Shown: in pieces, positions 18,403 to 28,213 of the stretch
Layout: each line of letters opens with the position of its first letter
Numbering within the stretch: position 1 is the stretch's first letter
From: Sneathiella sp. P13V-1
Lineage (GTDB): Bacteria; Pseudomonadota; Alphaproteobacteria; Sneathiellales; Sneathiellaceae
DNA: 64,000 bases
Assembly (NCBI RefSeq): GCF_015143595.1
Contig: NZ_WYEU01000003.1
Location: forward strand, 1-64,000
Direction: 5' to 3'
Program-made: the position numbers and the translations under genes
Notes under the pieces: model-generated
Seen by the model: only the letters and a program-made list of their open reading frames with translations
Databases searched by the model: none
What the model was told of the DNA's origin: nothing

Positions 18403-19370
18403 CCGTCGCTAGAGCGTAGTCGTGGATCAACAGCGTAGTACAAAATATCCACAATCATATTGATCAAAACAAAAAAGAAAGCAATTAGAACAAGATAGGC
18501 CGCCATAATAGGAATATCCACGTCAGCAACCGCTTGAATAAAGAGAAGGCCCATACCAGGCCACTGGAACACACTTTCTGTAATGATCGCAAAAGCAATC
18601 AAAGAACCAAGCTGCAAACCAGTAATGGTAATAACAGGCACCAATGTATTTTTAAGGGCGTGTTTAAAATGAACAGAACGATCAGGCAGGCCGCGTGCGC
18701 GTGCAAATTTCACAAAATCTGTCCGAAGTACCTCAAGCATTTCAGCCCGAACGAGGCGCATAATCAAGGTCAACTGGAACAACGCCAATGTAAAAGATGG
18801 CAGGATCAGAGATTTCAGGCCGGAAGCGGTTAAGAAACCCGTGGTCCATGTTCCGATTTCAATGACGTCACCGCGACCAAATGTTGGCAGCCAACGAAGG
18901 ACCACGCCAAACAGCAAAATCAGCAAAATACCTGTCAGGAAGGTCGGTAATGACACACCTACCAAAGAGGTCGTCATAATAAACTTGGAAATAATGCCGT
19001 TACGCTTCAACGCCGTATACACCCCAAGCGGGATACCCAACACCAGCGCTAAGATCGCTGAAACAAAAGCCAACTCCAGGGTAGCAGGCATACGCTCAAA
19101 AATGAGATCGCTTACAGGTGTTTTGTATTTGTAGGAAATTCCAAAATCCCCTTGGGCAGCGTTTAACGCAAACCGACCAAACTGGACGATAAATGGATCA
19201 TTGAGACCCAAATTCTCGCGCAATTGTTCGCGCTCTTCCTGGGTCGTATCCTGACCCACCATGTTGTTAATCGGATCACCGACAAACTGGAACATGGCGA
19301 AGGCGATGAGAGCCACTGTAAACATCACAACGACGGATTGCAGCAGTCTCTTTAGCAAAAATGAAACCAT
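18399..19370 (-). CDS. Peptide ABC transporter permease, DppB-like
   Basis: A permease of the DppB/OppB family with six helices; the N-terminal MVSFLLKRLLQSVVVMFTV is the usual start of the family and QFVGDPINNMVGQDTTQEE with RENLGLNDPFIVQF follows. The EAA loop is TDFVKFARARGLPDRSVHFKHALKN. The reading frame is open to 19415, but those extra codons run through the terminator hairpin at 19403-19428, so the ATG at 19370 is chosen (323 residues). It follows the binding-protein gene and overlaps the DppC-like gene by 4 bases. Confidence 0.93.
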   Translation of the reverse strand: MVSFLLKRLLQSVVVMFTVALIAFAMFQFVGDPINNMVGQDTTQEEREQLRENLGLNDPFIVQFGRFALNAAQGDFGISYKYKTPVSDLIFERMPATLELAFVSAILALVLGIPLGVYTALKRNGIISKFIMTTSLVGVSLPTFLTGILLILLFGVVLRWLPTFGRGDVIEIGTWTTGFLTASGLKSLILPSFTLALFQLTLIMRLVRAEMLEVLRTDFVKFARARGLPDRSVHFKHALKNTLVPVITITGLQLGSLIAFAIITESVFQWPGMGLLFIQAVADVDIPIMAAYLVLIAFFFVLINMIVDILYYAVDPRLRSSDG

Positions 19371-19402
19371 GGCATATATTATAAAAAGAGAATAAAAAAA
19401 AA

Positions 19403-19428
19403 TCAGGGCCCGCACATGCAGGCCCTGA
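19403..19428 (-). terminator. Partial terminator between binding protein and permease genes
   Basis: TCAGGGCC (19403-19410) pairs with GGCCCTGA (19421-19428); on the minus strand it runs into nine T. It lies just after the stop of the substrate-binding-protein gene inside the operon, so it probably lets the binding protein be made in excess over the membrane subunits. Confidence 0.85.
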
Positions 19429-19440
19429 GGAAAAGTCGTA

Positions 19441-21036
19441 TTACTTGTTTACGACTACATAGCGGAAGTCCAGGCTGTTGTCTGGACGTTGAACAACAGA
19501 CACACGGTCGCTCGCACCCCAAGACAGTGGCTGCTGGTGGATAGGCAAGTAACCAACTTCTTCCTGAACTGTCTTGAACACTTCAGCAATCATAGCGTTA
19601 CGTTTTGCCTGATCTGTTTCAGAGCCAATTTTCGCGGAAAGTTCGTCAACTTTAGGGTTACAGTAGTTACCCAGATTGAACATACCTTTCTTTGTTTCTT
19701 TGTTCTGACACATCAGCAGTGAAGAAAGAACGTTTTCCGTGTCCATAGTACCTGGTGTCCAGCCGAGGAGGTAGAAGCTAGTGTCGTAGCCACCTGTCGC
19801 CAGAACTTTACCGAAGTATTTGGATTTTGGCTGTGCCAGCAGATCAACTTTAACACCTACTTTAGCCAGCATGGATACAACAGCCTGACAGATTTTCTCG
19901 TCATTTACATAACGGTTGTTCGGGCAGTCCATAGTAACTTCGAAACCATCAGCGTAGCCAGCAGCTGCCAGCAACTCTTTGGATTTTGCCGGATCGTAAG
20001 CGTATGGAGTGTTCAGCTCTTTGGACCAGCCATTAATCTGAGGCGCAACCATCAGACCTGATGGAGTTGCAGCGTTACGCATAACTTTCTTCTTGATCGC
20101 ATCCAGATTCAAAGCGTGAGCAAATGCCTGACGAACACGAACATCTTTGAAAGGGTTTTTGCCTTTGATGTTGGAGTGCAGCAATTCATCACGGCCTTGG
20201 TCCATACCAAGGAAAATTGTACGTGCTTCTGGACCAGCAAGTGGCTTAACGCCTTGAGCTTCTTCCAGACGTTTCCAGTCTTGAACAGGAACTGGGTATA
20301 CCAGATCAAGCTCACCGGAGATCAGAGCAGCAACACGTGTCGCAGCTTCTTTAATTGGAGTAAATTCAACGCGTGTAACGTTGGATTTCATGTTGCCCCA
20401 ATAGTTGCCGTTACGCTCGTAAACAGTTTTAACGTCAGGCTTATGTTCTTTCACGATGAAAGGGCCAGTGCCGTTGGCGTTCAGGTTCGCGTAGTTAGCT
20501 GAGTTTGCATCTGACGCGCTTGTTGCTGTCACAGTTTTGTTCTTCTCGGACCATGTTTTGTCCATGATGAAGATGTAAACCAGATCAGATGTCAGAATTG
20601 GGTTTGGAGCTGGTGTTTCAACGATGATCGTGTGGTCATCAACAATTTCGATGCCTTTGATCTTTGAAGCACGTGCAATCTGGTCAGAACCTTCTGCCAG
20701 TGCGCGCTGCCAAGAGAAGACTACGTCTTCAGCAGTAAAGTCGCTGCCGTCATGGAATTTTACGCCTTTACGAAGGTTAAATTTCCATTTTGTTGGCTCA
20801 ACTGTTTCCCAGGATTCAGCAAGACCAGGTGACGCAGCAAGGTTTTCATCATAAATGACGAGACCTTCATATACGTTATTCAAAGAACCAAGCAGGAATG
20901 TTTCGTTCAATGAATGCGGGTCCAAGGAACTGAGGTTACCCTGGAACGCAAATTTAAAAGTTTCGGCTTGAGCCAGCGGAGATACTGCCAAAGTGGCAGC
21001 CGCTGCTGCAGCCATAAGTCCATGACGCAATTTCAT
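19441..21036 (-). CDS. Peptide ABC transporter substrate-binding protein (SBP_bac_5)
   Basis: A periplasmic binding protein of the DppA/OppA family. The signal peptide is MKLRHGLMAAAAAATLAVSPLAQA, which fixes the start at the ATG at 21036 (531 residues) and not at the longer frame to 21075; AGGGAGA lies nine bases before it. Family features include SLDPHSLNETFLLGSLNNVYEGLV, the LRKGVKFHDGSDFTAEDVVFSWQRA block (about 95-120 of the frame), and NGTGPFIVKEHKPD. It captures peptides or related solutes and delivers them to the permease pair. Ligand specificity is not readable; the ArgE-type deacylase next door hints at acylated or modified amino-acid compounds. Confidence 0.94.
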   Translation of the reverse strand: MKLRHGLMAAAAAATLAVSPLAQAETFKFAFQGNLSSLDPHSLNETFLLGSLNNVYEGLVIYDENLAASPGLAESWETVEPTKWKFNLRKGVKFHDGSDFTAEDVVFSWQRALAEGSDQIARASKIKGIEIVDDHTIIVETPAPNPILTSDLVYIFIMDKTWSEKNKTVTATSASDANSANYANLNANGTGPFIVKEHKPDVKTVYERNGNYWGNMKSNVTRVEFTPIKEAATRVAALISGELDLVYPVPVQDWKRLEEAQGVKPLAGPEARTIFLGMDQGRDELLHSNIKGKNPFKDVRVRQAFAHALNLDAIKKKVMRNAATPSGLMVAPQINGWSKELNTPYAYDPAKSKELLAAAGYADGFEVTMDCPNNRYVNDEKICQAVVSMLAKVGVKVDLLAQPKSKYFGKVLATGGYDTSFYLLGWTPGTMDTENVLSSLLMCQNKETKKGMFNLGNYCNPKVDELSAKIGSETDQAKRNAMIAEVFKTVQEEVGYLPIHQQPLSWGASDRVSVVQRPDNSLDFRYVVVNK

Positions 21037-21197
21037 TTTATAGAATCTCCCTATGTTCATGGTTACTAATATCAAGTGGCAATCTAATTAAATAAACCGC
21101 CATTTTTGCCCTTACCTCTCCCAGTATCAGGGCAATCTACTAAAGACACTAAACAATAGTTATACATCTGTCTATGCCATCTGTACTGGCATATGAG

Positions 21198-22373
21198 TTA
21201 AGACAGTTCCTTAATAAGTTTCTTAAAGAAATCAACTGACTGATTTACTTGATCCAATTCAATATATTCATTTGGCTGATGCGCGATTCCAATTGAGCCA
21301 GGCCCACAGATGACGGTGGACATGCCTGCTTCCTGAAACTGCCCAGCTTCAGCAGCGTATGACACAAAAGTCGTACTATTTTTACCTGTCAGCGATTTAC
21401 ACAGCATTTCTGCTTCACCATTTTCTTCTGGTTGAAGCGCAGGTGTACCAGAGCGTAATGTTGTTTCGATGTTACAAACTGGTGAGACGGCTTTCATCGC
21501 CGGAAGAAGTTCTTCCTGACAATATTTTTCAAAGCGATCAATGTAATCTTGAGGATCTTCTCCCGCCACATACCGGATATCCCATACAAACTCACATTCG
21601 CGGGAAATAATATTCATGGCTGTGCCGCCATTTATCACCCCAACATGCAGTGTTGTGTAGTTTGGTGATGGAAGATACAGGCTATTAGGGTCAGCTTTTG
21701 CCTTATTTTCCGCCATCATGTCGCCAATGAAGTTCACCAGCTTCGCGGCAGTCATTACCGCACTCACCCCATCTTCAACAAGGCTGGAATGCGCTTCAAG
21801 GCCTGTGACTTTTGTCATCAATCCGACAATGCCTTTATGGGCGGTCACGATTTCCATCATTGTCGGCTCACCAACCACAACAGCACGTGGCTTTGGGTGT
21901 TTTTCGACAATCTGGTCAATCATACGAGGAGAGCCGAGGCAGCCGATTTCCTCGTCATAAGACAGTGCAAAATGCATCGGTTTCTTCAATCCGGCTTCCA
22001 ACATTTCTGGAACCAGAGACAAACCGATGGCTGAGAAACTCTTCATATCCGCAGTTCCGCGGCCATAAAGTTTACCGTCTTTTTCTACAACAGTGAAAGG
22101 ATCTGTATCCCAAGGCTGGCCGTCAACAGGCACAACATCTGTGTGCCCAGAGAGGACAATACCGCCTTCTACATTCGGTCCAACGGTTGCAAAGAGATTG
22201 GCTTTCGTTCCATCGTCGTTATAGATTTTCTCAGACGGGATGTCATATTCAGCCAGATAGTCAGCTACGAAGTCGATCAATTCCAAGTTAGAATTTCTTG
22301 AAACAGTGTCAAAGGACACCAATTTTTCGATCATTTCCACCGGGGTATATCGGGAAGCCAACAGTCTCTCCAT
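21198..22373 (-). CDS. argE: Acetylornithine deacetylase-type M20 peptidase
   Basis: A 391-residue di-zinc M20 amidohydrolase. Metal-binding and catalytic residues are visible in LSGHTDVVPVDGQPW (His and the base Asp), GRGTADMKSF (bridging Asp), SYDEEIGCLGS (catalytic Glu, metal Glu) and the C-terminal CGPGSIGIAHQPNEYI (last metal His). Length and sequence fit ArgE, which hydrolyses N2-acetyl-L-ornithine. However it precedes a peptide import operon on the same strand, so a role in cleaving imported N-acyl amino acids is equally possible; many alphaproteobacteria use ArgJ for arginine synthesis. The gap to the binding-protein gene is 161 bp. Confidence 0.85.
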   Translation of the reverse strand: MERLLASRYTPVEMIEKLVSFDTVSRNSNLELIDFVADYLAEYDIPSEKIYNDDGTKANLFATVGPNVEGGIVLSGHTDVVPVDGQPWDTDPFTVVEKDGKLYGRGTADMKSFSAIGLSLVPEMLEAGLKKPMHFALSYDEEIGCLGSPRMIDQIVEKHPKPRAVVVGEPTMMEIVTAHKGIVGLMTKVTGLEAHSSLVEDGVSAVMTAAKLVNFIGDMMAENKAKADPNSLYLPSPNYTTLHVGVINGGTAMNIISRECEFVWDIRYVAGEDPQDYIDRFEKYCQEELLPAMKAVSPVCNIETTLRSGTPALQPEENGEAEMLCKSLTGKNSTTFVSYAAEAGQFQEAGMSTVICGPGSIGIAHQPNEYIELDQVNQSVDFFKKLIKELS

Positions 22374-22489
22374 TTGTTTGAACTCAACGTGGTTGCAAAC
22401 ATTAACAGCCTAAGTTGCCGAGTAAAGACAATTTGACGCACCCCACCCAAAAAGTGACCAGATTCTTACAACACTATGAAATTATTGCG

Positions 22490-23395
22490 TCAGAAGGGCA
22501 GAACAAGAAATAGTATTCCAACAGCGATCAACATGACCCCGGCGAACTCCACCAGAGTCGTTCTTTCCTTGAAGACGAAATAGGAGATGGCGAAGGTGAA
22601 AATCAATTCGATCTGTCCAACAGCACGAACATAGGCTGCATTTTGTAGTGTCATGGCCGTAAACCAACCAATAGAGCCCAGCAAGCTAAAAACACCTACC
22701 CAAATCGCAACGCGCCATGCTTTCAGCGATGCCATGAACTGTGCTCGTTCCACAATCAGGATATATGCTGTCATGATCAGTGATTGAAAGGACAAAACCC
22801 AGACAATCGAAGTTGCCGCCTGCATGATGGCCCCTTCACCACCAAGCGACAATCCAGCGCCACGGTAACAAACTGCGCACACGCCAAACAAGCCACCTGA
22901 CAACAACCCGTATAATGCTGGCTTTCCTGTCCAACCGAGCATCACTTCTTTTAATGTGAGCTTCCCGCCCGAGACGGAGATCAGCATTATCCCAACAAAA
23001 CTAACTGCAATGGCAATGATCGCTGGGATACTGAGGCTGTCCCCCAACAGCACCAGTCCGATAAATGCCGCCTGCACAGTTTCTGTCTTTGAATAAGTAG
23101 TTCCTACAGCAAAATTCCGAAGGCTGAATAATTTTACAAGAAAGGCGGTGGCCAGAATTTGGGTCGTTCCACCAATTATGACATAGGTAAAAAACTCCAG
23201 ATTTGGCGTGTAAAACGGGAAGTTCCCAACTTCATGAAGACCGAAAATATAGATAAACGCAAAAGGAACACCGTATAGAAAGCGAATATAGGTAGCCCCG
23301 CCTGTCGTCAGGTTCTTGGCCAAATGCTTTTGAAGTGCGGTTCTGACATTTTGGAAAAATGCGGCCGCAATAGTGATCGGTATCCAGAGTTCCAT
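22490..23395 (-). CDS. EamA/DMT-superfamily transporter
   Basis: A 301-residue membrane protein with about ten hydrophobic helices arranged as two EamA repeats, each of five: the first starts at WIPITIAAAFFQNVRTALQKHL and the second after GWTGKPALYGLLSGGLFGV. The last helices (AISYFVFKERTTLVEFAGVMLIAVGI) show the typical Phe-Lys-Glu motif. Such proteins export metabolites or take up solutes. It is 94 bp upstream of the end of ArgE's promoter region and on the same strand, so it might be part of a longer transcription unit, but no substrate can be assigned. Confidence 0.88.
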   Translation of the reverse strand: MELWIPITIAAAFFQNVRTALQKHLAKNLTTGGATYIRFLYGVPFAFIYIFGLHEVGNFPFYTPNLEFFTYVIIGGTTQILATAFLVKLFSLRNFAVGTTYSKTETVQAAFIGLVLLGDSLSIPAIIAIAVSFVGIMLISVSGGKLTLKEVMLGWTGKPALYGLLSGGLFGVCAVCYRGAGLSLGGEGAIMQAATSIVWVLSFQSLIMTAYILIVERAQFMASLKAWRVAIWVGVFSLLGSIGWFTAMTLQNAAYVRAVGQIELIFTFAISYFVFKERTTLVEFAGVMLIAVGILFLVLPF

Positions 23396-23503
23396 ATGAC
23401 TTTCTTTATTTTTCTACGGGCCGCCAGTAGGGCGTCACATGGAAAATTAGTCAAATGCTGCTTTGGAATACCCCTTATGCATTCTACTGGATTTTAGTGT
23501 GAT

Positions 23504-24943
23504 TTAGATATCAAGGCCGTAATGATAGATGTGAAACTCATCATCCATCACACCCCTCTGCAATGCCGCTCCATCTTCACTAATGAGATAGGTCGCTTCA
23601 GATCCATTAAGGTTCGTTGACAAAGAAACCGGATGACGCCAGAGACTGTAGAGATGTTCTAGGGTTTTTTCGGCATAATTCGCTTCCAGTTCCCGACCGT
23701 CATACTCATGCTCTAAATATAATGTGTTTGTTGAGCTCGTATTCATATCCGTAATAAATATACGTGGAATTGACCCCAGCCCTACAGAGTTCGCCAGCAA
23801 ACCTCTTATTTCTTTCCACTCGTCATCACGGGCAATCTTTGTCACGATCCAATCGCTATCTTGGGGTTCGGCTACAAACAGATCCAACTTCTCCAGCGTT
23901 TCCCGATCCATAAAGCGCCTGATAAATGAAGCGTCTCGATCAACCTCACGAATTTCAAAGAGTTTTTCACGGACTTCAGGCGAGATAGGTTCTTCCGCGT
24001 GACGCCTTGCATAGCCCAGCTCTTTTTCTTCGATCCGGTCCCAAAGCGTCAGTCCAATATTATACGGGTTCAGGTCTCCCGGAATTGGCCTAACCACCTG
24101 ATTATGTCTTACAAGAAATTCCAGATAAATTTCATCTGGCAAATCCAGACTGTTTAGAATTTCACGATGCCAAAAGCAGGCCCAGCCTTCATTGATGATC
24201 TTTGTTTCCATTTGCGGCTGGAAATATAGCGCTTCTTCATGGACGATTGTCAGGATGTCTTTTTCCCACTCCAACAATGCAGAGTTGTTGTCACGAATAA
24301 ACATAAGGATGTTTTCGTCAGGCTCGACAACCAACTGCTCGTGCAACCTTCCAAGATCCTCATCTGTCAAAAGGCTGCTTTTGATTTTACGTTCTTTTTG
24401 CTCCTGCAATCCTAAACGCTTGATCTGTTGGTTCCGATTGCACTGAAAAGACAGAGCATGCGCTGCATCCAATATACGCTCCACCCCGGAAGCACCTATG
24501 GATGGATCCTCTACATATGACCTGATCCGATCCGCATGCGCTTTGAAACGGGCCACGACATGTTCCGCTTGGGTATGTGCAAATGTAATGTTGTTTTTGA
24601 AGAAATCGTTATGCCCATAGACATGGGCCATGGTCAAAATTTGCAGTGCAAGGGAGTTGTCACGCATCAAGCCTGCGATACAAGGATTACTATTTATAAC
24701 CATTTCATATGGAATACCCTGCACCCCGTAATCATAAAGTGTTCTGGTTTTCTCAAACGATTTTCCAAAAGACCAGTGCGGGTAATGGGCTGGCATCCCG
24801 TGATATGTCATCATCCCGAGCATTTGAACGTGGTCACAGATTTCAAACTCCTGCGGATAACAATCCAGCTCGAACTCCGCCACCTGTTCAGAAACAAGCG
24901 CTTCCCACCTCTCAAGGTCTTTCAGGTCATAATGTATCGCCAT
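23504..24943 (-). CDS. SpoVR family protein (YcgB-like)
   Basis: A 479-residue soluble protein of the SpoVR/YcgB family. Family blocks include the N-terminal CYPQEFEICDHVQMLGMMTYHGMP (about 28-51), HWSFGKSFE, AHVYGHNDFFKNN and IINEGWACFWHREIL (about 247-261), with conserved His and Glu residues. Its biochemical role is unknown: in Bacillus it affects spore cortex formation, in enterobacteria ycgB is in the stationary-phase regulon. It is the last gene of a three-gene operon with the kinase and VWA-type genes, 2 bp downstream of the latter; the three proteins occur together widely. Confidence 0.95.
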   Translation of the reverse strand: MAIHYDLKDLERWEALVSEQVAEFELDCYPQEFEICDHVQMLGMMTYHGMPAHYPHWSFGKSFEKTRTLYDYGVQGIPYEMVINSNPCIAGLMRDNSLALQILTMAHVYGHNDFFKNNITFAHTQAEHVVARFKAHADRIRSYVEDPSIGASGVERILDAAHALSFQCNRNQQIKRLGLQEQKERKIKSSLLTDEDLGRLHEQLVVEPDENILMFIRDNNSALLEWEKDILTIVHEEALYFQPQMETKIINEGWACFWHREILNSLDLPDEIYLEFLVRHNQVVRPIPGDLNPYNIGLTLWDRIEEKELGYARRHAEEPISPEVREKLFEIREVDRDASFIRRFMDRETLEKLDLFVAEPQDSDWIVTKIARDDEWKEIRGLLANSVGLGSIPRIFITDMNTSSTNTLYLEHEYDGRELEANYAEKTLEHLYSLWRHPVSLSTNLNGSEATYLISEDGAALQRGVMDDEFHIYHYGLDI

Positions 24944-24945
24944 CC

Positions 24946-26145
24946 TTACCCCTCCTCTAACTCAAGCGGTTCTCTTTCTTTTGATAAGAACGCTTTGAAT
25001 TTGGGCCAGATATCGGATTTAGAGGTAATCTGTAACGTCACAAAATTGTCGGATGTCAGCTTTTCAAAGTTCTTGGACATGGAAACACCCCAGGATGTCA
25101 CACCTCCGGGCTTTATTTCCCCATATCCAAAGAGGTTGGACTTCTTACACAGCTCTTCTGCCAATTTTAAAGTGAGCGGCACGTCTTCTGAGAAATTATC
25201 TCCATCAGAACAATGAAACGCGTAGATGTTCCAAAGAGTTGGATGGAACCTCTCTTCAATAATTTCGAGCGCCTTCTTGTATCCGGACGAGATTTTAGTC
25301 CCGCCAGCTTCCCCTTTGTGGAAGAAGCTGTCTTCATCAACCTCTTTAGCGATTGTATCGTGGGCCACAAAAACGATTTCTGTCTGGCGATATTTCAAGC
25401 GGACAAATTGGTAGAGAAGAAAGAAAAAGGATCTGGCCAGATACTTCTTCATCACCGTCATGGACCCAGACGTATCCATAATACAAAGCACAACGGCGTT
25501 TGACTGATATTTGATATCGGGTTTTCTGCGGTGGTATCTGAAGTCCCGTTTATCAAAAGAAAAGCTCTCCTCTTCCCCAGGATCGATTGGTGTTTCCTGC
25601 TGCCTATCCCGAATGAGTTTCCTGCGAAGCCTGTTCTTTGCGGTTTTCTTTTTATCAAGGTGCGCTCTCACCCCCGCTCTTTTGGTGCCTGCTCTTTTCC
25701 GTGCGCCTAATGTTTCCAAGACACGCAACGGCTTTTTCTCCAGATCTGGCAATTCTAAATCTTCAAACATGATCTCGACCAGCTCTTCTAAAGTCACATC
25801 AGTTTCGAAGTAATCTTCGCCAGGTTGATCACCCACAGGCCCTTCTTCTCCTTGTCCCTCTTTTTTGATCTTACCGACTTGATCGCCCGGTTCAGTATCA
25901 CCATTGCCTTGTGCGACGCGTGGTTGGTTCTGACCATAAACAAACCGGTATTCTTTTATGCCTCGGATCGGGACTTTGACAATGCTGTCCGGGCCGCGAC
26001 CAATGATGGACTGTTCGGAAATTACATCAGCGATATTTTCCTTTAAGGCCTCCCGCAGCTTTTCACGATGCCGCTGTCGATCACCGGAGGAGCGATCTGA
26101 TTGCTGGCTATCTGACGGGGAATAAGGTCGGAAAATGGCACTCAT
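24946..26145 (-). CDS. YeaH/YhbH family (DUF444) VWA-like protein
   Basis: A DUF444 protein. Its C-terminal half carries a von Willebrand A-like fold with the MIDAS motif CIMDTSGSM (about 223-231); the N-terminal half is charged and basic, with RRKLIRDRQQETPIDPGEEE. The ATG at 26145 is chosen because AAGGAGAGGG lies directly upstream (399 residues); the frame is open to 26169, which would overlap the kinase gene by 13 bases. YeaH acts with the PrkA-type kinase YeaG in nitrogen-starvation and stationary-phase responses in E. coli. Middle gene of the operon. Confidence 0.94.
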   Translation of the reverse strand: MSAIFRPYSPSDSQQSDRSSGDRQRHREKLREALKENIADVISEQSIIGRGPDSIVKVPIRGIKEYRFVYGQNQPRVAQGNGDTEPGDQVGKIKKEGQGEEGPVGDQPGEDYFETDVTLEELVEIMFEDLELPDLEKKPLRVLETLGARKRAGTKRAGVRAHLDKKKTAKNRLRRKLIRDRQQETPIDPGEEESFSFDKRDFRYHRRKPDIKYQSNAVVLCIMDTSGSMTVMKKYLARSFFFLLYQFVRLKYRQTEIVFVAHDTIAKEVDEDSFFHKGEAGGTKISSGYKKALEIIEERFHPTLWNIYAFHCSDGDNFSEDVPLTLKLAEELCKKSNLFGYGEIKPGGVTSWGVSMSKNFEKLTSDNFVTLQITSKSDIWPKFKAFLSKEREPLELEEG

Positions 26146-26156
26146 TTCCCTCTCCT

Positions 26157-28091
26157 TTAATCCTTCCACAGATGGTTTGCTGCGTATTTAAGAACAACAT
26201 CCGCGGAATACTCATTATATCCACGGTCCAGCATGTTGCTCACCAGATCCCCAAATTTTTGCCGCTGATCCTCATCACGGGTACGGGCTTTTGTAATGAT
26301 GCGGCTGATATCCCGAACGGATTCCATCAGTTTCTTTTCAATAGCTTCGCGAAGTGGATCATAGCTTTTGTAATTCACTTTTTTCCCGCGGCGACCTATG
26401 GCCCAAAGATAAGAGATAACCTCCTGACGGAAGCCATCCACAGACGATCCAATAATCGCGATCTGCTCCTCGATATTTTTAAGGAAATCCTCATCGGGCT
26501 CCATGTCTTCGCTGCTATCGCGGTCTTTCAAAGTCGTTTTATTGACATAGGCTTCAGCGTGATCAAGGTAGTTATGGAACAGTGTTTCAGCCTGTTCTTC
26601 ATAGGCATACACAAAGGCCTTGGTGATTTCTTTCTCCAAAATCTCCAGATATGCTTTATGAATCGTATCTTGCAGAAGTTCCAAATAGTATTTGCGAATA
26701 TCATCCGCAAAATCCATTTCCTTCACCATACGGATCATCACATCACGAATATGGATAGGGGTAATGCCTTCCTGACTGTCCGTCAGAGCACTATCAATGG
26801 CTTTCATGATAAAGCGTGGTGAAATTCCACTCATACCTTCGAACGGCGCATCTTCTTTGAGCTCCATAAGGTCGATTTTCTTGGTGCGACCTTTCTCAAC
26901 GACATCCTCACCGTTATAAAGTCGCATCTTGGTGATCACATCGCATTTAGGCGATTTATGCAGCCTGCTCATCACAGCAAACATGGCGGCGACCTTGAGG
27001 GTATGAGGCGCAATATGAGACTTAAACCCAGAGCGCCCTAGCATTTTCTCATAAATCTGGATTTCTTCATCAAGACGAAGATTATATGGCACCTTAACGG
27101 TGACAATACGGTCCAGAATGGCCTCATTTGTATGATCAGCCCTGAACCTTCGCCATTCCGCTTCATTTGAATGGGCCAGGATGACAGCATCCACATATAT
27201 TGTCCCATGACGACCGGGGGCTGGGACAAATTTCTCCTGTGTTGCCGTGATAATGGAATGCAGATATTCCGTTTCGTTCTTGAACACCTCAATGAACTCA
27301 ACAATACCGCGGTTACCAACATTGAAGGCACCGTTCAGGTCAAGAACCCTTGGATCCCCTTCGGAATATTTATCCAGTTTCGAAATATCTTCCGATCCAA
27401 TCAGGACGGACGTATCCTGATTATTGGGATCAACTGGCGGGACCACCGCAATACCTCGGCGATGCACTCTTGAAAAAGTGCTGGTGGTTACCGGGAATTT
27501 CTCGTATTTCCCCTCAAATTCATGTTCTAACCGATGGCGGCAAACCGGACAAAGCTCTCCTTCGATTTGGACTTCCAACATTTCATTGAATTTCTCGCGA
27601 AGAGATCGCGGAACCAAATGCAATGGTTCTTCGCGGATAGGGCACCCGTCAATCACAAAAATTGGATCGGCTTCTGTTAGCTTGCGTTTTAGATGTTCGG
27701 AAATGGAACTTTTACCTGCCCCAACCGGACCCATGAGGTAGAGGACTTGGCGGCTCTCCTCTCCTTTCATGGCGGCGGCATGGAAGTAGCGGACGATTTT
27801 TTCCAATGCCGGCTCTATTCCAAAGAACTCCCCTTTGAAGAAATTGTAAACTCTAGGCGGTGTATCCCCCCAGAGCTTCAAGGATCTCGCTGAGTTATCC
27901 TTTTCCTCCTCAGGAATTTCTCCTGCTTGGCTGATTACTTCATACATGTGACGATGCGCCAATGCGAAAGTTTCCGGCTTTTCCCGGACAAGCTCCAGAT
28001 AATCCAGAAACGTTCCGCTCCACACTTTACTCTGCTGTTCAGCCTGATCCTTCTCTATAATTTTTCGAAAATCATCATTTATTCTACTCAT
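26157..28091 (-). CDS. PrkA family serine protein kinase (YeaG-like)
   Basis: A large AAA-type kinase of the PrkA family. The AAA domain holds Walker A GPVGAGKSSISEHLKRKL (about 126-143), a Cys-rich insert with CPVCRHRLEHEF (about 190) and a Walker B-like segment; the C-terminal PrkA domain is kinase-like. The length (644 or 649 residues) is normal. The ATG at 28091 has GGAGA eight bases upstream and is preferred over the one at 28106. YeaG responds to nutrient stress and supports metabolic dormancy. First gene of the PrkA-DUF444-SpoVR operon; an AT-rich region with a palindrome lies before it. Confidence 0.95.
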   Translation of the reverse strand: MSRINDDFRKIIEKDQAEQQSKVWSGTFLDYLELVREKPETFALAHRHMYEVISQAGEIPEEEKDNSARSLKLWGDTPPRVYNFFKGEFFGIEPALEKIVRYFHAAAMKGEESRQVLYLMGPVGAGKSSISEHLKRKLTEADPIFVIDGCPIREEPLHLVPRSLREKFNEMLEVQIEGELCPVCRHRLEHEFEGKYEKFPVTTSTFSRVHRRGIAVVPPVDPNNQDTSVLIGSEDISKLDKYSEGDPRVLDLNGAFNVGNRGIVEFIEVFKNETEYLHSIITATQEKFVPAPGRHGTIYVDAVILAHSNEAEWRRFRADHTNEAILDRIVTVKVPYNLRLDEEIQIYEKMLGRSGFKSHIAPHTLKVAAMFAVMSRLHKSPKCDVITKMRLYNGEDVVEKGRTKKIDLMELKEDAPFEGMSGISPRFIMKAIDSALTDSQEGITPIHIRDVMIRMVKEMDFADDIRKYYLELLQDTIHKAYLEILEKEITKAFVYAYEEQAETLFHNYLDHAEAYVNKTTLKDRDSSEDMEPDEDFLKNIEEQIAIIGSSVDGFRQEVISYLWAIGRRGKKVNYKSYDPLREAIEKKLMESVRDISRIITKARTRDEDQRQKFGDLVSNMLDRGYNEYSADVVLKYAANHLWKD

Positions 28092-28213
28092 AAGCGAAGT
28101 CTCCATCTTGAATGCCGCCTTTCAAGCATCCGGAGTGAAAGGCCCTCTTATTCAAATTGGTCTTCTTCGCCCATACATCAAGAAAAAATAATATATATTT
28201 ACACGTATAAATA

